From Haemonchus contortus (lineage: Eukaryota > Nematoda > Chromadorea > Rhabditida > Trichostrongylidae), in NCBI GenBank assembly GCA_000469685.2, contig LS997567.1:14019594-14083593 (forward strand): a stretch of 64,000 nucleotides of DNA, in the 5' to 3' direction. The stretch's first letter is position 1; each line of letters opens with the position of its first letter. Shown piece by piece: positions 12,203 through 23,982 of this stretch. The position numbers were made by a program, and so were the translations under genes. The notes below the pieces were generated by a model. It ran no database searches. It was not told where the DNA came from and was given only the letters and a program-made list of their open reading frames with translations.

Positions 12203-14952
12203 ATACATACATACATACATACATACATACATACTACATACATACATACATACATACATACATACCATACATACATACATACATACATACATACATACAT
12301 ACATACATACATACATACATACATCACATACATACATACATACATACATACATACATACACTACATACATACATACCATACATAATACATACCATACATA
12401 CAATACAGTACATACATACATCACATACATACATACCATAATACATAACATCCATACATACATACATACATACATACATACATACATACATACATACATA
12501 CCACTACATACATACACATACATACATAATACCATCATACATACATACATAATACCATACATAATACATACATACATACTCATACATACATACATACATA
12601 ACATACATACATACCATACATACATACATACATACATACTACATACATACCATACATACATACATACATACATAATACAATACATACATACATACCATAC
12701 ATACATACATACATACATACATACATACATACATACATACATACATACATACATACATACATACATACATACATACATACATACATACATACATACATAC
12801 ATACATACATACATACATACATACATACATACATACATACATACATACATACATACATACATACATACATACATACATACATACATACATACATACATAC
12901 ATACATACATACATACATACATACATACATACATACATACATACATACATACATACATACATACATACATACATACATACATACATACATACATACATAC
13001 ATACATACATACATACATACATACATACATACATACATACATACATACATACATACATACATACATACATACATACATACATACATACATACATACATAC
13101 ATACATACATACATACATACATACATACATACATACATACATACATACATACATACATACATACATACATACATACATACATACATACATACATACATAC
13201 ATACATACATACATACATACATACATACATACATACATACATACATACATACATACATACATACATACATACATACATACATACATACATACATACATAC
13301 ATACATACATACATACATACATACATACATACATACATACATACATACATACATACATACATACATACATACATACATACATACATACATACATACATAC
13401 ATACATACATACATACATACATACATACATACATACATACATACATACATACATACATACATACATACATACATACATACATACATACATACATACATAC
13501 ATACATACATACATACATACATACATACATACATACATACATACATACATACATACATACATACATACATACATACATACATACATACATACATACATAC
13601 ATACATACATACATACATACATACATACATACATACATACATACATACATACATACATACATACATACATACATACATACATACATACATACATACATAC
13701 ATACATACATACATACATACATACATACATACATACATACATACATACATACATACATACATACATACATACATACATACATACATACATACATACATAC
13801 ATACATACATACATACATACATACATACATACATACATACATACATACATACATACATACATACATACATACATACATACATACATACATACATACATAC
13901 ATACATACATACATACATACATACATACATACATACATACATACATACATACATACATACATACATACATACATACATACATACATACATACATACATAC
14001 ATACATACATACATACATACATACATACATACATACATACATACATACATACATACATACATACATACATACATACATACATACATACATACATACATAC
14101 ATACATACATACATACATACATACATACATACATACATACATACATACATACATACATACATACATACATACATACATACATACATACATACATACATAC
14201 ATACATACATACATACATACATACATACATACATACATACATACATACATACATACATACATACATACATACATACATACATACATACATACATACATAC
14301 ATACATACATACATACATACATACATACATACATACATACATACATACATACATACATACATACATACATACATACATACATACATACATACATACATAC
14401 ATACATACATACATACATACATACATACATACATACATACATACATACATACATACATACATACATACATACATACATACATACATACATACATACATAC
14501 ATACATACATACATACATACATACATACATACATACATACATACATACATACATACATACATACATACATACATACATACATACATACATACATACATAC
14601 ATACATACATACATACATACATACATACATACATACATACATACATACATACATACATACATACATACATACATACATACATACATACATACATACATAC
14701 ATACATACATACATACATACATACATACATACATACATACATACATACATACATACATACATACATACATACATACATACATACATACATACATACATAC
14801 ATACATACATACATACATACATACATACATACATACATACATACATACATACATACATACATACATACATACATACATACATACATACATACATACATAC
14901 ATACATACATACATACAATACATACATACATAACATACATACAATACATACA
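12203..14952. repeat. Giant ACAT tetranucleotide microsatellite
   Basis: About 2.75 kb of ACAT repeat. The stretch 12696-14917 is uninterrupted (2,222 bases, about 555 units). The left 490 bases (12203-12695) carry many one-base insertions and deletions and a few substitutions. The right edge has only three or four. The very long open frames on both strands (Tyr-Ile-His-Thr or Met-Tyr-Val-Cys repeats) are artefacts of a stop-free tetranucleotide. The length in the assembly may differ from the true length. Confidence 0.98.
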
Positions 14953-15529
14953 TATATACATGGACCAGGGAGTTCAAATGCGGCACGAGTACAGGCAGCA
15001 GGAATTGGACACCGATGGTAGGTAGAAAGGGATGGAAACGGATGCCACTGGCGTAGAAGTTGTGAATGGAGCGGATCATGCGTCAAATGAGCGTAACTTG
15101 AGTGAAGGCACGTAGTAAAACTGAAATAGGTGAGGGGTGAATCACAGGACACACGCAGGTCTTGAACAGGACTTCGCACTTTAAGCACAGATGGCGCACG
15201 GAGTGTGTCGGTGTGTGTCATATGTCTTTTCTTGGAGTGAAGCCTTTATACATGGTCGCGTGCAGGCGGCGGGTCAACTTCAATACAATAAGAGGAGAGT
15301 CGGCGTGAACCGGGGTTCGACCGGGCCGACTGGTTCCTACCAAACCATTATTTTTTATCGCCTCAAAGTATGTCCCCTGTACCTATACTACTTCCAAAAA
15401 AGTTTAAGAAGGAGAAGCGACGGAACAAATACATGAGCTGAAGCACAACAAAGTCAAATTCTTAATGAATGCGAATTTTTCACTATACAAACTTGACGAC
15501 TTTATTTTTTGTTTCTCTCGCGTTTTCAG
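14953..15529. other. Short unique stretch between microsatellite and first secure exon
   Basis: Non-repetitive sequence with no recognised gene. The minus strand stays open across the microsatellite edge into this stretch, but I see no domain. A tRNA-like B-box lookalike (GGGTTCGACCGG, about 15311) has no matching A box or cloverleaf. Confidence 0.45.
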
Positions 15530-15636
15530 CCTTATTCAGGCAAACAACAAGAACTACAAATTAGTGCTGCAACCAACTCTAGAACGGTTGGTGGGGGAGC
15601 AGTTCACCGTAGTTCATAGGAACAATAAGCAAGGAG
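15530..15636 (+). CDS. ADAMTS-family metalloprotease, propeptide exon (first secure exon)
   Basis: Acceptor GCGTTTTCAG; 107 bases = one base, 35 codons, one base; weak donor AG|GTCAGC. The residues NNKNYKLVLQPTLERLVGEQ, then FTVVHRNN, fit the part of an M12B propeptide that precedes the CHY motif (leucine- and proline-rich strand, then a hydrophobic strand). ADAMTS proteins are secreted zinc proteases that cut extracellular-matrix proteins; the propeptide keeps the enzyme latent. The 73-base intron to the next exon and the matching split glycine codon (G|GA) support the model. Nematode relatives include ADT-1, ADT-2 and GON-1. I lean to an ADT-2-like protein, but cannot prove it without alignment. 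Confidence 0.72.
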
Positions 15637-15709
15637 GTCAGCACCATTATCTTAGCCATTCATAACCATTCTTTTATGTGAGTCTCGACTACAACAATCT
15701 TTTCCCCAG

Positions 15710-15804
15710 GACGCTTGATGATGAATTCGAAACCTACAAGTTGCCATTATCGATTCTCTTCGAACGATACGTACGGAGCGGTCAGCAACTGCGATGGACG
15801 CATT
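15710..15804 (+). CDS. ADAMTS-family metalloprotease, propeptide exon with CHY…SNCDGR motif
   Basis: Acceptor TTTTCCCCAG, donor ATT|GTAAGT. In the frame carried from the previous exon it reads RLMMNSKPTSCHYRF, then SSNDTYGAVSNCDGRI. A cysteine-His-Tyr followed about 13 residues later by (A)(V/L)S-x-C-D/x-G is the signature of ADAM/ADAMTS propeptides. The exon ends on a codon boundary. A second frame is also open, but it breaks the join and has no family match. The next located exon (41798) needs one leading base, so at least one exon is missing in the 26 kb that follow. Confidence 0.82.
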
Positions 15805-15999
15805 GTAAGTAAATATGTGTTGCTTTCAGCTCTCGAATGATAGGCTCTGAAGCTTTTCGACTACTCCATGCATGAAATGACCCCGAAACTTTCTGTAGCA
15901 TCTTATGTAGTGATATGCGATGATAAGAAAACAGTGATAAGAAGCTTTTGAAGGCGAACACCATTGGTCCAGTACATTCTTTTCGGTAAAAGTAAAGTA

Positions 16000-16541
16000 T
16001 TGGGTTGACCGAAACGTTCATGCCGATTTCGAACCCCTTGTTTTATCAAGTGTTTTGAAAAAGAAATATTATAGAGTCATTTATTTTCTGAAAGTGTAAG
16101 TCTAACATATATCCTTCTTAGGTTATGTTGATATTTTTCTAAGTTCCTTTGTATAGTACTTGAGTGGAAATGGAAGTCAATCGCGTGCATTTTCGCCATC
16201 TAACGCTTTTCTTCTATCGCAAAGGAAAGAATGCAGCTCGAACCGTGAGAAAGATCTGTGGCGTTTACGGAGAGGATGCTCTACATGAACGAACAGTTCG
16301 TAAGTGGTTTGCGAGATTTAAGCGGGGTGAATTCACCCTAAAAGATCGGCTACGCGCAGGGAGGCCATTATCATTTGAAGAGGATCAAATCAAAACGTTA
16401 ACCGAGAAGGATCGGCACAATATAAATATATTATATTGTGCAGAATGGAGAATATTCTGTATAGGAAATGTATTTATTCTTTTAGAACTTTTCACACGAA
16501 GTCGACCCAGAAATCGACATGAACTTTTCGGACAACCCATT
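16000..16541 (+). mobile_element. Internally deleted mariner element, 542 bp, TA-flanked
   Basis: Inverted ends: TTGGGTTGACCGAAACGTTC at 16000 and the near reverse complement (GAACTTTTCGGACAACCCAT) ending at 16541, with TA on both outer sides (15998-15999 and 16542-16543). It keeps only the N-terminal part of a transposase, so it is non-autonomous. It sits just inside the first long intron of the ADAMTS gene. Confidence 0.85.
16164..16424 (+). pseudogene. Mariner transposase, N-terminal helix-turn-helix fragment
   Basis: About 85 codons readable: HFRHLTLFFYRKGKNAARTV, then EDALHERTVRKWFARFKRGE and the linker GRPLSFEEDQIK. This is the paired helix-turn-helix DNA-binding domain of DD34D mariner transposases, including the T-V-R-K-W-F recognition helix and the GRP(L)S linker. 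The catalytic domain is gone: sequence runs into AT-rich filler after about 16420 and then the right terminal repeat. Confidence 0.85.
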
Positions 16542-16543
16542 TA

Positions 16544-18050
16544 ATGAGTCCTGCAGGGTGTGCAGGGAATGAATTTGGCAGGCGATAGGAACTGTTACAA
16601 CTGGTACGACGGATAAGGAGAGATAGACGGCGAGAAGCATTGTCTTGTTACGCCCTTCATATTGGGAACCTTATAGTTCGGTTGTTGAGGTCAGTCATGA
16701 CGGGACTTGGTGGCAAAAACTACCAGCGACTAATTCTAACTGATGAGGAGTTGTAAAAAGCACGGGTCCCTGGACCACTCCTTTTTTCGTCCGAACAGTA
16801 AAGCCTTGTTACTTCAGCGTGTGATGTAGGGATAGACTGAATCGCAGACAATGGAGGAGGAAAATGGAAGCAGTTGCTGAAGAGTGTAATAGGATTTTGG
16901 AACGAAAAATTCCAATCTCTATCATAATTATGATGCGACTTGATAATGTAATGTGATTGACGAAAGATGGTGTTAGCAGGCTGTGAGAAGGGCTAATTAA
17001 ACTCAATAGACTATAGAAACAACAGATTTCTTTCTATTCTCTGTTGATTGATTACGACAACTGCGCATAAGCGTTTGCATCTCGCTGAGTGCTTCCATTA
17101 GCTCATTGTTCTAATGTTAATTGCGACGAATCCATATCCAACCACCAGTAACATAGGATCTCGACTAGTGGTTTATATCCACTGAGACAAATCAGGTTGT
17201 TCGGTCATCTAAATGTTGCTGCGCCCGTAGGGATAGTCAAATGCCTAATCAACGTTTCTTGTTGAGATCAAGAGCAACAAAGCAGACCCTGTAAACCTAG
17301 GCATAATCATCACCACATATTATCGGTTGCACTGCTTTCTTTTAATACTCCCCTCTTTTAGGACCCTGTATCGAATTTCCTAGTGCCCGGACAGACCCTT
17401 TGAAAATTTCTTGAACAGAAATGTATCATATGTTCCGAAACATGGAGTGGCAGGTCAGCTGAGCATTTTGACTCTCTCACAGGAGGGTAGGGAAAATTGA
17501 CGTGAGATGTCCGATCCGACTGGCAATCCACAGTAATTTATCCAACTAGATATCTTAGGTAGTCAGTCACTTATCTGACTGGCAAGATCATAAATGGTGC
17601 ACCAAAAAGCACCACGTATTTATACCTGTGATATCGTTCTCCACAATAAACAATCGGTCATCTGTTTTGACTACCTCACATTACCAAAGCGTGAAGCGCT
17701 TACATTTCGAAGCGCTATTTCCTATGACGCATGCGGTAGGATTTTTGATCATCGTTTCACGATGGAGTGTGGGGCTCTACATCCCTCTCTGCACTGCTCA
17801 GTGTTTGTCCCTAAGTCGTGGATGTTCTCGGATGCTACTTATTTCCTTCACTTCGTTCTACTCAGCAATGCAGTTAGGTGGCTCACATATGTTTATTTTT
17901 GGCCAAGAAATACTACTACTGCTAATACTTCGGGATCATAAGTGTTCGCGATGAGTCAATCCGTTGTGAACCCTTTTTGCCATAAATTCTGCTAGAATGC
18001 TCTGGTTGAGTTCAAAGGAAATCAACCGATAGCATGTGGAGAACGAAGGT
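16544..18050. other. No recognisable gene (intronic)
   Basis: Unique-looking sequence inside the ADAMTS intron. Open frames at 17594-17941 and 17628-17954 on the + strand overlap each other and match no family I know. No terminal repeats were found. Confidence 0.45.
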
Positions 18051-18052
18051 TA

Positions 18053-18212
18053 GTCTCCAACTATCCTAGCCCTTAAGTGCGGATATGAGAGCATCGAAGA
18101 TCTCTCATATCCGCACTTAAGGGCTAGGATAGGGCTAGGATAAGCTGGCTAACTATCTGCAGTCTCCAACTATCCTAGCCCTTAAGTGCGGATATGAGAG
18201 CATCGAAGATCT
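18053..18212. repeat. Locally duplicated and inverted segment (template-switch footprint)
   Basis: A block of about 52 bases starting AGTCTCCAACTATCCTAGCC occurs at 18053 and again at 18161 in direct orientation. Between them lies an inverted copy of part of it (18103-18132 is the complement of 18062-18092). Next comes a 20-base string (AAGCTGGCTAACTATCTGCA, 18142-18161) copied from 18361-18380. The inverted copy shows no visible base change over about 30 bases. Confidence 0.85.
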
Positions 18213-18817
18213 CTCCTGAAACTGTCATTGAAAATACGGCTCCCGGTATTCAAATGATGTGCATAGCATTGTATTCGAGAGGAGCATGAAATCATAGATA
18301 TTGTTGTACTTTGCATGACATAATTTCAGATGTGAGAGGGGTTCGAATAATAACTTTCTTAAGCTGGCTAACTATCTGCAACAGTTTGAGTACCTTTGCA
18401 CTCATTCGGACGATCAATTCATGTTGCACAAGTGAATAATGCAGAACTAGGTTGAGAGAAGTGTCAAAGAACATTTAACAGTTCCGCTTCTAGATTTTAT
18501 TGGCTGTGAGAAGGCACAGGGAAAGGTCACGGTTGAAAAGCCTCTGTCAATAAACAAGAAAGTCTCGATAGATCTTCCAGCTGATTGAGGATATCCTATT
18601 CAGAAAAGGTCACGTGTGTTAGAAATTTGACCAAATCTTGTACAATCGTGATTTGACAAAAGCCGTCATGAAACAAGTAGAAGCTCTATGATATGTAGTC
18701 GGATCGCCCTCTATTTTAGCATCGAGTTAGTAAATTTTTCAGTATCGACTATTATTGGCTCATCGCCCTAGCTATCACAAGGTAGTTCGGGAGCGCGGCC
18801 TCACATGAGAAATGATA

Positions 18818-20319
18818 CAGTGCGTTTCATAAGTATAAGATCACCCTCGAATCTGGTATTTACAGGAGAAGCAGCCAAGCACAAATCTTCCTGGCACCAC
18901 CATTAGATTCATCACCTTCAATGTCCCTCCATATACCTGCTTTGTTTGCTCTGCTTTTATATTAACATTTGAATAGATTATTTTTGATTATTCTGCCTTT
19001 AAAAGTGTAGGATCATCCCGACAACACAAAGGTTTCGAAACCGATTGCAGCAGAATTTGCACATGGAGGGATCTGTATGGGAGAGAATGTGTCGCAAATA
19101 TGTTTTTGGAAGCAATATGCACTTTGCCTCGTGGAGGTCATCTTTTTTTAGAAGAAAAAGCATAAAATCGAAATCATCGTGATACAGGGTTCAGTACGAG
19201 GGCGACTAGGAGGAGAATAGTGAGATCCCTGAGCTCCGTCCAAAGATGTTTGAAGCTACAGAGGACAATGCTAAGGATCTTTTCGGAGGAAACCTTGTCG
19301 TTGAGCAAAGTTCTATGGAGTTGGGTCTCTCGGTGTTTTAAAACTACTGAGTGGTGAGCGGTGAAAAAGAGCAGCAGCATTGTTAGATCAGCACTGAAGA
19401 GAGCTTCGATGCTCACCGACTTCCACAGGAAGCCACGACTTGAGTTTTTGAAGTTGAATTTGGGATGAGATTGGACGGAACCACCTGTTTTACCGGTTAG
19501 CCATACGGTCCAATATTCTCGCTCAGGTATTATTTTTTCGACGAAAAGAAAGTTACTTCGAAAGGCCCGATGGTTTCAACTACTACCGGCATTACTTGCG
19601 AAAATAGTCGATCAACTGCAGTCGTTGCAATTCCGGAGGAGGAAGAGTCATGGTACGGGGTGCCTTCTGCAAAGACGTCGGGCGAGAGTTTGCTCTCGTG
19701 ACTCCCAAAATAAATTCCAAGGACTTTTAGGAAGTTTTACAATGACATCTAAGGCCGCTTCTGAGCCGGCGTGACCCTAATTACGTATATCAACAGGACA
19801 ACGCTGCAATCCGCGTTAGTTATTCCACGGAAGACTGGTTCCTTCCCCGAACTTCGGAGTTCTGACATGGCCGATATGAACATGATGGAGAATTTGTGGA
19901 GAATCATTGTAAAAAATATTTATGCGTACAACCGTCAGTTCCAGACTATAGAAGAGCTTAGCGTTCAGTACTCGAAGTTTGGAATGAATTCTCGGACGAG
20001 GTCTTCCGAAACCTTGTTTCGAATCTGCTATGTGGGATATTCGATATTGGACTTGAACGAGGAAGACCCATAGACTACTAAATGTTTTTTCATCGTTACT
20101 AATGACATTTTCTGTCAAATTCTCAAAGTGATCTTATACTTATGAAACGGTGCGAAATCCATAAATTATTTAAAAAAATGTCATGGTAGAAGCTGATTTA
20201 AAAAACGTCCGTTCGTGGGGTTCAATCAGGGTGGTGAATCTGATAGTAGTACTCGAAACTTATCTGCTTTGCTGTGAAAACCAAATTTGAGGGTGATCTT
20301 ATACTTATGAAACGCACTG
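18818..20319 (+). mobile_element. Tc1-like transposon, 1,502 bp, TA-flanked
   Basis: Perfect or near-perfect terminal inverted repeats of about 31 bases (CAGTGCGTTTCATAAGTATA… at 18818, complement ending at 20319), with TA at 18816-18817 and 20320-20321. The start CAGTG is typical of Tc1-family elements. A second, degenerate copy of the right end lies inside at about 20128-20155 (GATCTTATACTTATGAAACG), suggesting either an IR/DR type end or one element end inserted next to another. The interior holds a dead transposase. Confidence 0.9.
19170..20075 (+). pseudogene. Tc1-like transposase remnant
   Basis: The 3' half is recognisable: a QQDN-like block around 19790-19810, then MMENLWRIIVKNIYAYNRQF and QTIEELSVQY, matching the Tc1 pattern (D-x-N-P-x-E-N-L-W, then E-L). 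The frame shifts several times and carries stops, and the catalytic DDE residues cannot be followed in one frame. The family protein is about 340 residues; this copy is inactive. Confidence 0.8.
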
Positions 20320-20343
20320 TATATGTATATTTATTTATATATA

Positions 20344-21478
20344 CAGGGTGCGCCATGGTAACAACTTTTCGGACGTCCGTAACTTTCTTGTTTGGAGGGT
20401 TTTTTCCAAATGTGCACCTCCGCTTATGTTTGTGATATACCTTAGACCACATATCTACTTTAGTTCTCTCCATTCCTCAGATTTCGAGAAACGGTGAAGC
20501 CTCGCAGACATCCACCGACCTTCCCTCCTTTGCGCACATTTGGTGAATCCTTTTCCGGAATCGCTCCTTCTTTCAACATTTCACACATCACAATCTTTTG
20601 AATCGCGTTGCGTAGACAGGTCAGCAACAAACCGCAATACGGTCGTCTTGTCTCACATACGACCCTTCTTCCGAATACAATTGCCTGGGAAGGAGCACGC
20701 TGCAGAACTTGCAGAAACACAAGAAAAATGACTGCTGGTCTGCTTCTATGTTCTAATCCGATGAGAAGAGCTTTTCTGACTAAAGGGTGTTCAGCGTGGA
20801 AGAAATTTTGAGATCCCAAAGTATAGCTGCATTTCACTCTGAGGGTGCTGAAGCCGCTAGGAAGGGTCAGATCGCCTCTCATAGCCATTTTCCGTCTTTC
20901 ATGATTGTTTGGGCGAGAATCTCCACCATCAGAGCGATATCGCAAATTTTGGTCGAGAAAAGTACAAAATTTATTCCGAACCTCTTCGAGAAGGGGTTTT
21001 CTGAAAGGATGCAGCTGAGGATCAAAAATTGACTTAGGGATCTGATTTGAAAACTTAGACGCACTTGCTCACGAATGGGAAAATATCGAGACTGGTGCTT
21101 AATGAATGTTCGTGACCATAGCCCACCTTCCCATCCTTCTACGGATTTCCCGGAAATCAATGTGATGGGTTTCAAGACACAGTCCATTCTGGAGAGGGAA
21201 GCCTGCGCTTCAAATCGCCCCTTTGCTGCTGTTCTGAGGTATCTTTGGAAAAAAGTTCGGGCTAGAGTTTCTCAAAAAACTCTGCGTGCCACCGATGATG
21301 AGTGGCCAAAGCGTCTTCGAGCTGTACTTAAAACAGGAGACGATTATATAAGACGACCGTGTGCTCATTTTGTAGACGAGATGCATAGTAAATAGTTCAC
21401 ATAAATCCACTACGTGTCAACATGCAATGCTGTTTCTGTAGCCAAATTATTTTGTTACCATATTTATGGCGCACCCTG
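20344..21478 (+). mobile_element. Mariner-family transposon (family A), 1,135 bp, complete ends
   Basis: Ends CAGGGTGCGCCATGGTAAC (20344) and its near complement GTTACCATATTTATGGCGCAC…CCTG (to 21478), TA-flanked, embedded in a TATATA tract that also hosts the neighbouring elements. Relatives in this window: 43850-45369 (minus strand, split by a SINE) and 50320-50725 (5' part only). It directly abuts the Tc1-like element (gap of 22 bases). Confidence 0.88.
20540..21394 (+). pseudogene. Mariner/Tc1 superfamily transposase, family A, broken
   Basis: Readable blocks on the + strand are SGIAPSFNISHITI (helix-turn-helix region), KGCSAWKKF/FSVEEI (start of the catalytic core), HFPSFMIVWARIS and, in a different frame, NVMGFKTQSILEREAC… WKKVRARVSQKTLRATDDEW PKRLRAVLKTGDDYI. 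They occur in the order of a DDD transposase; the last block follows the usual S-P-D-L-N-P…W-S-I-L-E segment, here degenerated. At least three frameshifts and stops. The long open frame on the minus strand (20460-20945) is a shadow. Confidence 0.75.
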
Positions 21479-21497
21479 TATATAAATTATATATATA

Positions 21498-21950
21498 CAG
21501 TAGCGCTCACAACTATTCGGCCAAACGCTCTTGCGTTTTTTTCGTTCATAACGTTCTATATTTCTTACTGGAGCAAATCGAGCGAAATCTTGATATGTTC
21601 AACTGAAGCTCATATCACACCATCCAACCCTCTTTGACGGCGAAGCAGCAATATCCACATAACTGAGAGTAGGGCGTTTTTTGCGGTAGCAGGCTTCGCT
21701 CAAACAAAGCTATTCGACCTTATGTGCGTTATTCTTCACTACTGTATTTAGCACCAGCGCTCTTATACTCAAGACATAGCAAAAAAGAAAGAAGTTCAAG
21801 AGGGAGCAATGTCTGTCTTTCCAGTTGATTTTGAGTTCAACCCTTTGGGATATCTGGCACACGATCAGATTGCAGGTTAATAGTGGCAAATATTCACAAT
21901 ACTCCCATGCTACACATATTTCGCGTGATTAGATCTCGTAGGAAAGAAGT
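21498..21950 (+). mobile_element. Family C TIR element, left-end copy
   Basis: Starts CAGTAGCGCTCACAACTATTC, preceded by TA in an AT tract. From 21634 it shares CGAAGCAGCAATATCCACAT and then GTTGATTTTGAGTT with 49861-50278, a copy of the same orientation that keeps the opposite end. Together the two partial copies outline one short TIR element of unknown superfamily. No transposase is recognised. Confidence 0.65.
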
Positions 21951-22000
21951 TACGACCTAAATGTTCAACTGAAGAAGCATTCTGCAGAATAAGAAGCATG

Positions 22001-22299
22001 CCATCTCTTCAGGGGTGAGGAAGCTGTGAATCGAAGAAGTAATTGACTGCCGTTTTCAGATCACATTGAGTTACGAATTCTTCTTCCACAACGGGATGGA
22101 GGCGGAGCACATGGTAGTTAAAAGGGGCAACACTCCGGGAGTACGACTGGTGAACAACCCTGAACCAAGCGGGATCGATGGACTTCTGACGTGTGTCTAG
22201 ATCGAATTTTCTACGTGCGTTGTCCCTCTGTAGAGACCTGATTTACGCTTTTGATTGCCCTTCTCTCTCCCCCTTGGTCAAAGAAGGGGATCATAGGAG
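22001..22299 (+). repeat. ~300 bp direct repeat, left copy (possible truncated 5' LTR)
   Basis: About 85 percent identical by eye to 23983-24289 in the same orientation (shared strings such as AATTGACTGCCGTTTTCAG and ACGTGCGTTGTCCCTCTGTA). It directly precedes the gag-protease remnant. The right copy follows the 3' LTR-like region, so the pair may be the 3' portions of the two LTRs, with the 5' LTR truncated at 22001. Confidence 0.75.
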
Positions 22300-23495
22300 T
22301 AGACGTGGGAACAAAACCAGCGGATTCCACGGCAGGGAGATCGATGAATTTCGATCATGTGGGAGATGGGGACACGAGTCTCGTCCAAGAAACAGAATTA
22401 ATTTACCCAGCCCTGGTCATCCAAAGCGAGAAATAGACAGTCAGAAATAGCAGGGCAGAAAATGTCGCCACTGCTCAAGATTTGAACATTTTGCGAGGGT
22501 ATGCCCTACAAGAGCAGTTAAAGTGAATAGCACGGCTCAGAGGAATGTTCAGGTTAGCGACAAAGGAGCAAAAATGTCATCAATTATAGAATGATACCGC
22601 AGCCTGGGAATAGTGACGAGAGAAGAGGACACGAAAGTAAGTGATCGCATTGTCACTTAAACGGTGATGGAAATAAACCTTCTTGAAGAGAGCTATAAGG
22701 CTTTAATAGACACAGGGCCAACGATCAGTATAATCCCGATAGCAGTACTTGCGAAAGCGCAAGAGAGGGGATTAGATGTCGATACCTTGTCAGTGGCGCC
22801 AAAAGCCAAACTCAGACCGGTATTTGACGCCTCAAACAACAGAATGAATTCTGAGGGCGCAGTATATATTCAGGAGGACGCAAAGAGTGAGCATTCAGAG
22901 TTGATACCGTTCCATATTAACCCCACAAAAGAAGGAGAGGTTGTAATAGGAGCTAATGCGTTGAGCAGACTAGGAGTAGAAGTGTCAATAAATACAGAGT
23001 GTAGATTAAAGGAAGAAATGAATGAAGCAACTGAAGGAAATCGTATGGTTGATAAGACTCCTTTACATACCACCACATAACGTGAGCCTGGTCCCAGTTA
23101 AACGTGACGGTGACATGGGAAATCATAAGGAAAGTGCTATATGTCCTTGTAAGCGAGGGGTGGAACCAAGAGTATGTGTGACCAAGTATCGCCATACCAT
23201 GATTCCTGTGATGAGGACCGGGAAGGATTCGTCGCTTTCGAAAGATAGAGAAATTTCGGACGAACGTGTGGAAACAGCACATGTCAGAGGTCGCAAGGGC
23301 AGAAGACCAAAGTTGAAAGTTCAGAGAGCTCATAGTGACTGTTTCAGAAAGGCAGTGCTTTTGAGCCCCGCAGACCATACTTGGGAGTCGGTGCGGCCAA
23401 GATTTTGTGCCTATCGGTACGAGAAAGAGCTAAAGGGATCAAGCTCCCTGAGATAGAACGATCGTCGGGGACGACGACTACGCGGAGGGGAGGCA
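22300..23495 (+). pseudogene. Ty3/gypsy-like gag-protease remnant, polymerase missing
   Basis: One frame from about 22440 to 23080, interrupted by stops at 22448, 22589 and 22658. It holds a CCHC zinc knuckle (KCRHCSRFEHFARVC, C-x2-C-x4-H-x4-C, near 22461-22502), then an aspartic protease with ALIDTGPTISIIP (DTG at 22709-22717) and GANALSRLGVEV near its end. After a frameshift at about 23030 it continues as IPPHNVSLVPVKRDGD, the usual segment between protease and reverse transcriptase. No reverse transcriptase, RNase H or integrase follows. A purine tract (GCGGAGGGGAGGCA, 23482-23495) then leads into the LTR. It is an internally deleted, non-autonomous copy. Confidence 0.78.
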
Positions 23496-23616
23496 TGTGG
23501 AATAGGGAGGCCTAGAGAAAGGCACCATTCAAAAGCTAGCCACCCCTTAAGCACGGTGGGTCATGGTGATTTACTCACGGGCGGGAGACTACCCGCCTGA
23601 AGCATGACCCACCCGC

Positions 23617-23623
23617 TATATAA
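23617..23623 (+). promoter_or_regulatory. TATA box of the LTR promoter
   Basis: TATATAA followed by GGTGGAGG, placed about 120 bases inside the LTR and just after the hairpin. The position fits an LTR core promoter; activity is not shown. Confidence 0.5.
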
Positions 23624-23982
23624 GGTGGAGGAAAAGTAGCCTCACAAGACTCAGCCGCCGAGCAACCTCCGAACTCCTCCACCCAGCAGCCACCAGCCTC
23701 CTCCGCCACCACTACAGTTCAGCCGCTGCCATCCACGACTTCAGAGCCGCCATCGACTACGACTCCAGAGCCTCCATTCACATGGCTCAGCACATCGACA
23801 GTATTGATTTTTTGTTGTTTTTTTGTGCTACCGTTTCTAAATAATGTTTTGAATAACCAGCCGCGTCCTGTAGAGTAGAGTTGTCAGCATAGCCCTTAAT
23901 CCAGTGATCACCCTGTCGCTGGTCGTACATATATATGAAGAAATCAACAGCCTTCTATTATCCTTCAAGCCAATCACTGATA

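Noticed and set aside
12107..15221. Very long open frames (up to 990 codons) on both strands across the microsatellite
   Set aside because: Four-base ACAT repeats contain no stop in several frames; the translated Tyr-Ile-His-Thr and Met-Tyr-Val-Cys repeats are artefacts, and the frames end as soon as unique sequence begins.
15305..15345. Possible tRNA gene (GGGTTCGACCGG followed by a T-run)
   Set aside because: Only the B-box-like part is present; no A box at the right distance and no acceptor or anticodon stem could be folded by eye.
15831..16021. Minus-strand frame 15782-16021 and a possible exon after TTGCTTTCAG at 15829
   Set aside because: The intron from 15805 would be only 25 bases, below the nematode minimum, and the frame runs into a stop at once; the minus-strand frame overlaps a secure exon and the mariner end.
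17594..17954. Two overlapping + strand frames of 115 and 108 codons
   Set aside because: No domain, no splice context and mutual overlap in different frames; probably chance.
20460..20945. 161-codon minus-strand frame inside mariner family A
   Set aside because: Conserved transposase blocks, including the C-terminus, read on the + strand; the minus frame is a shadow.
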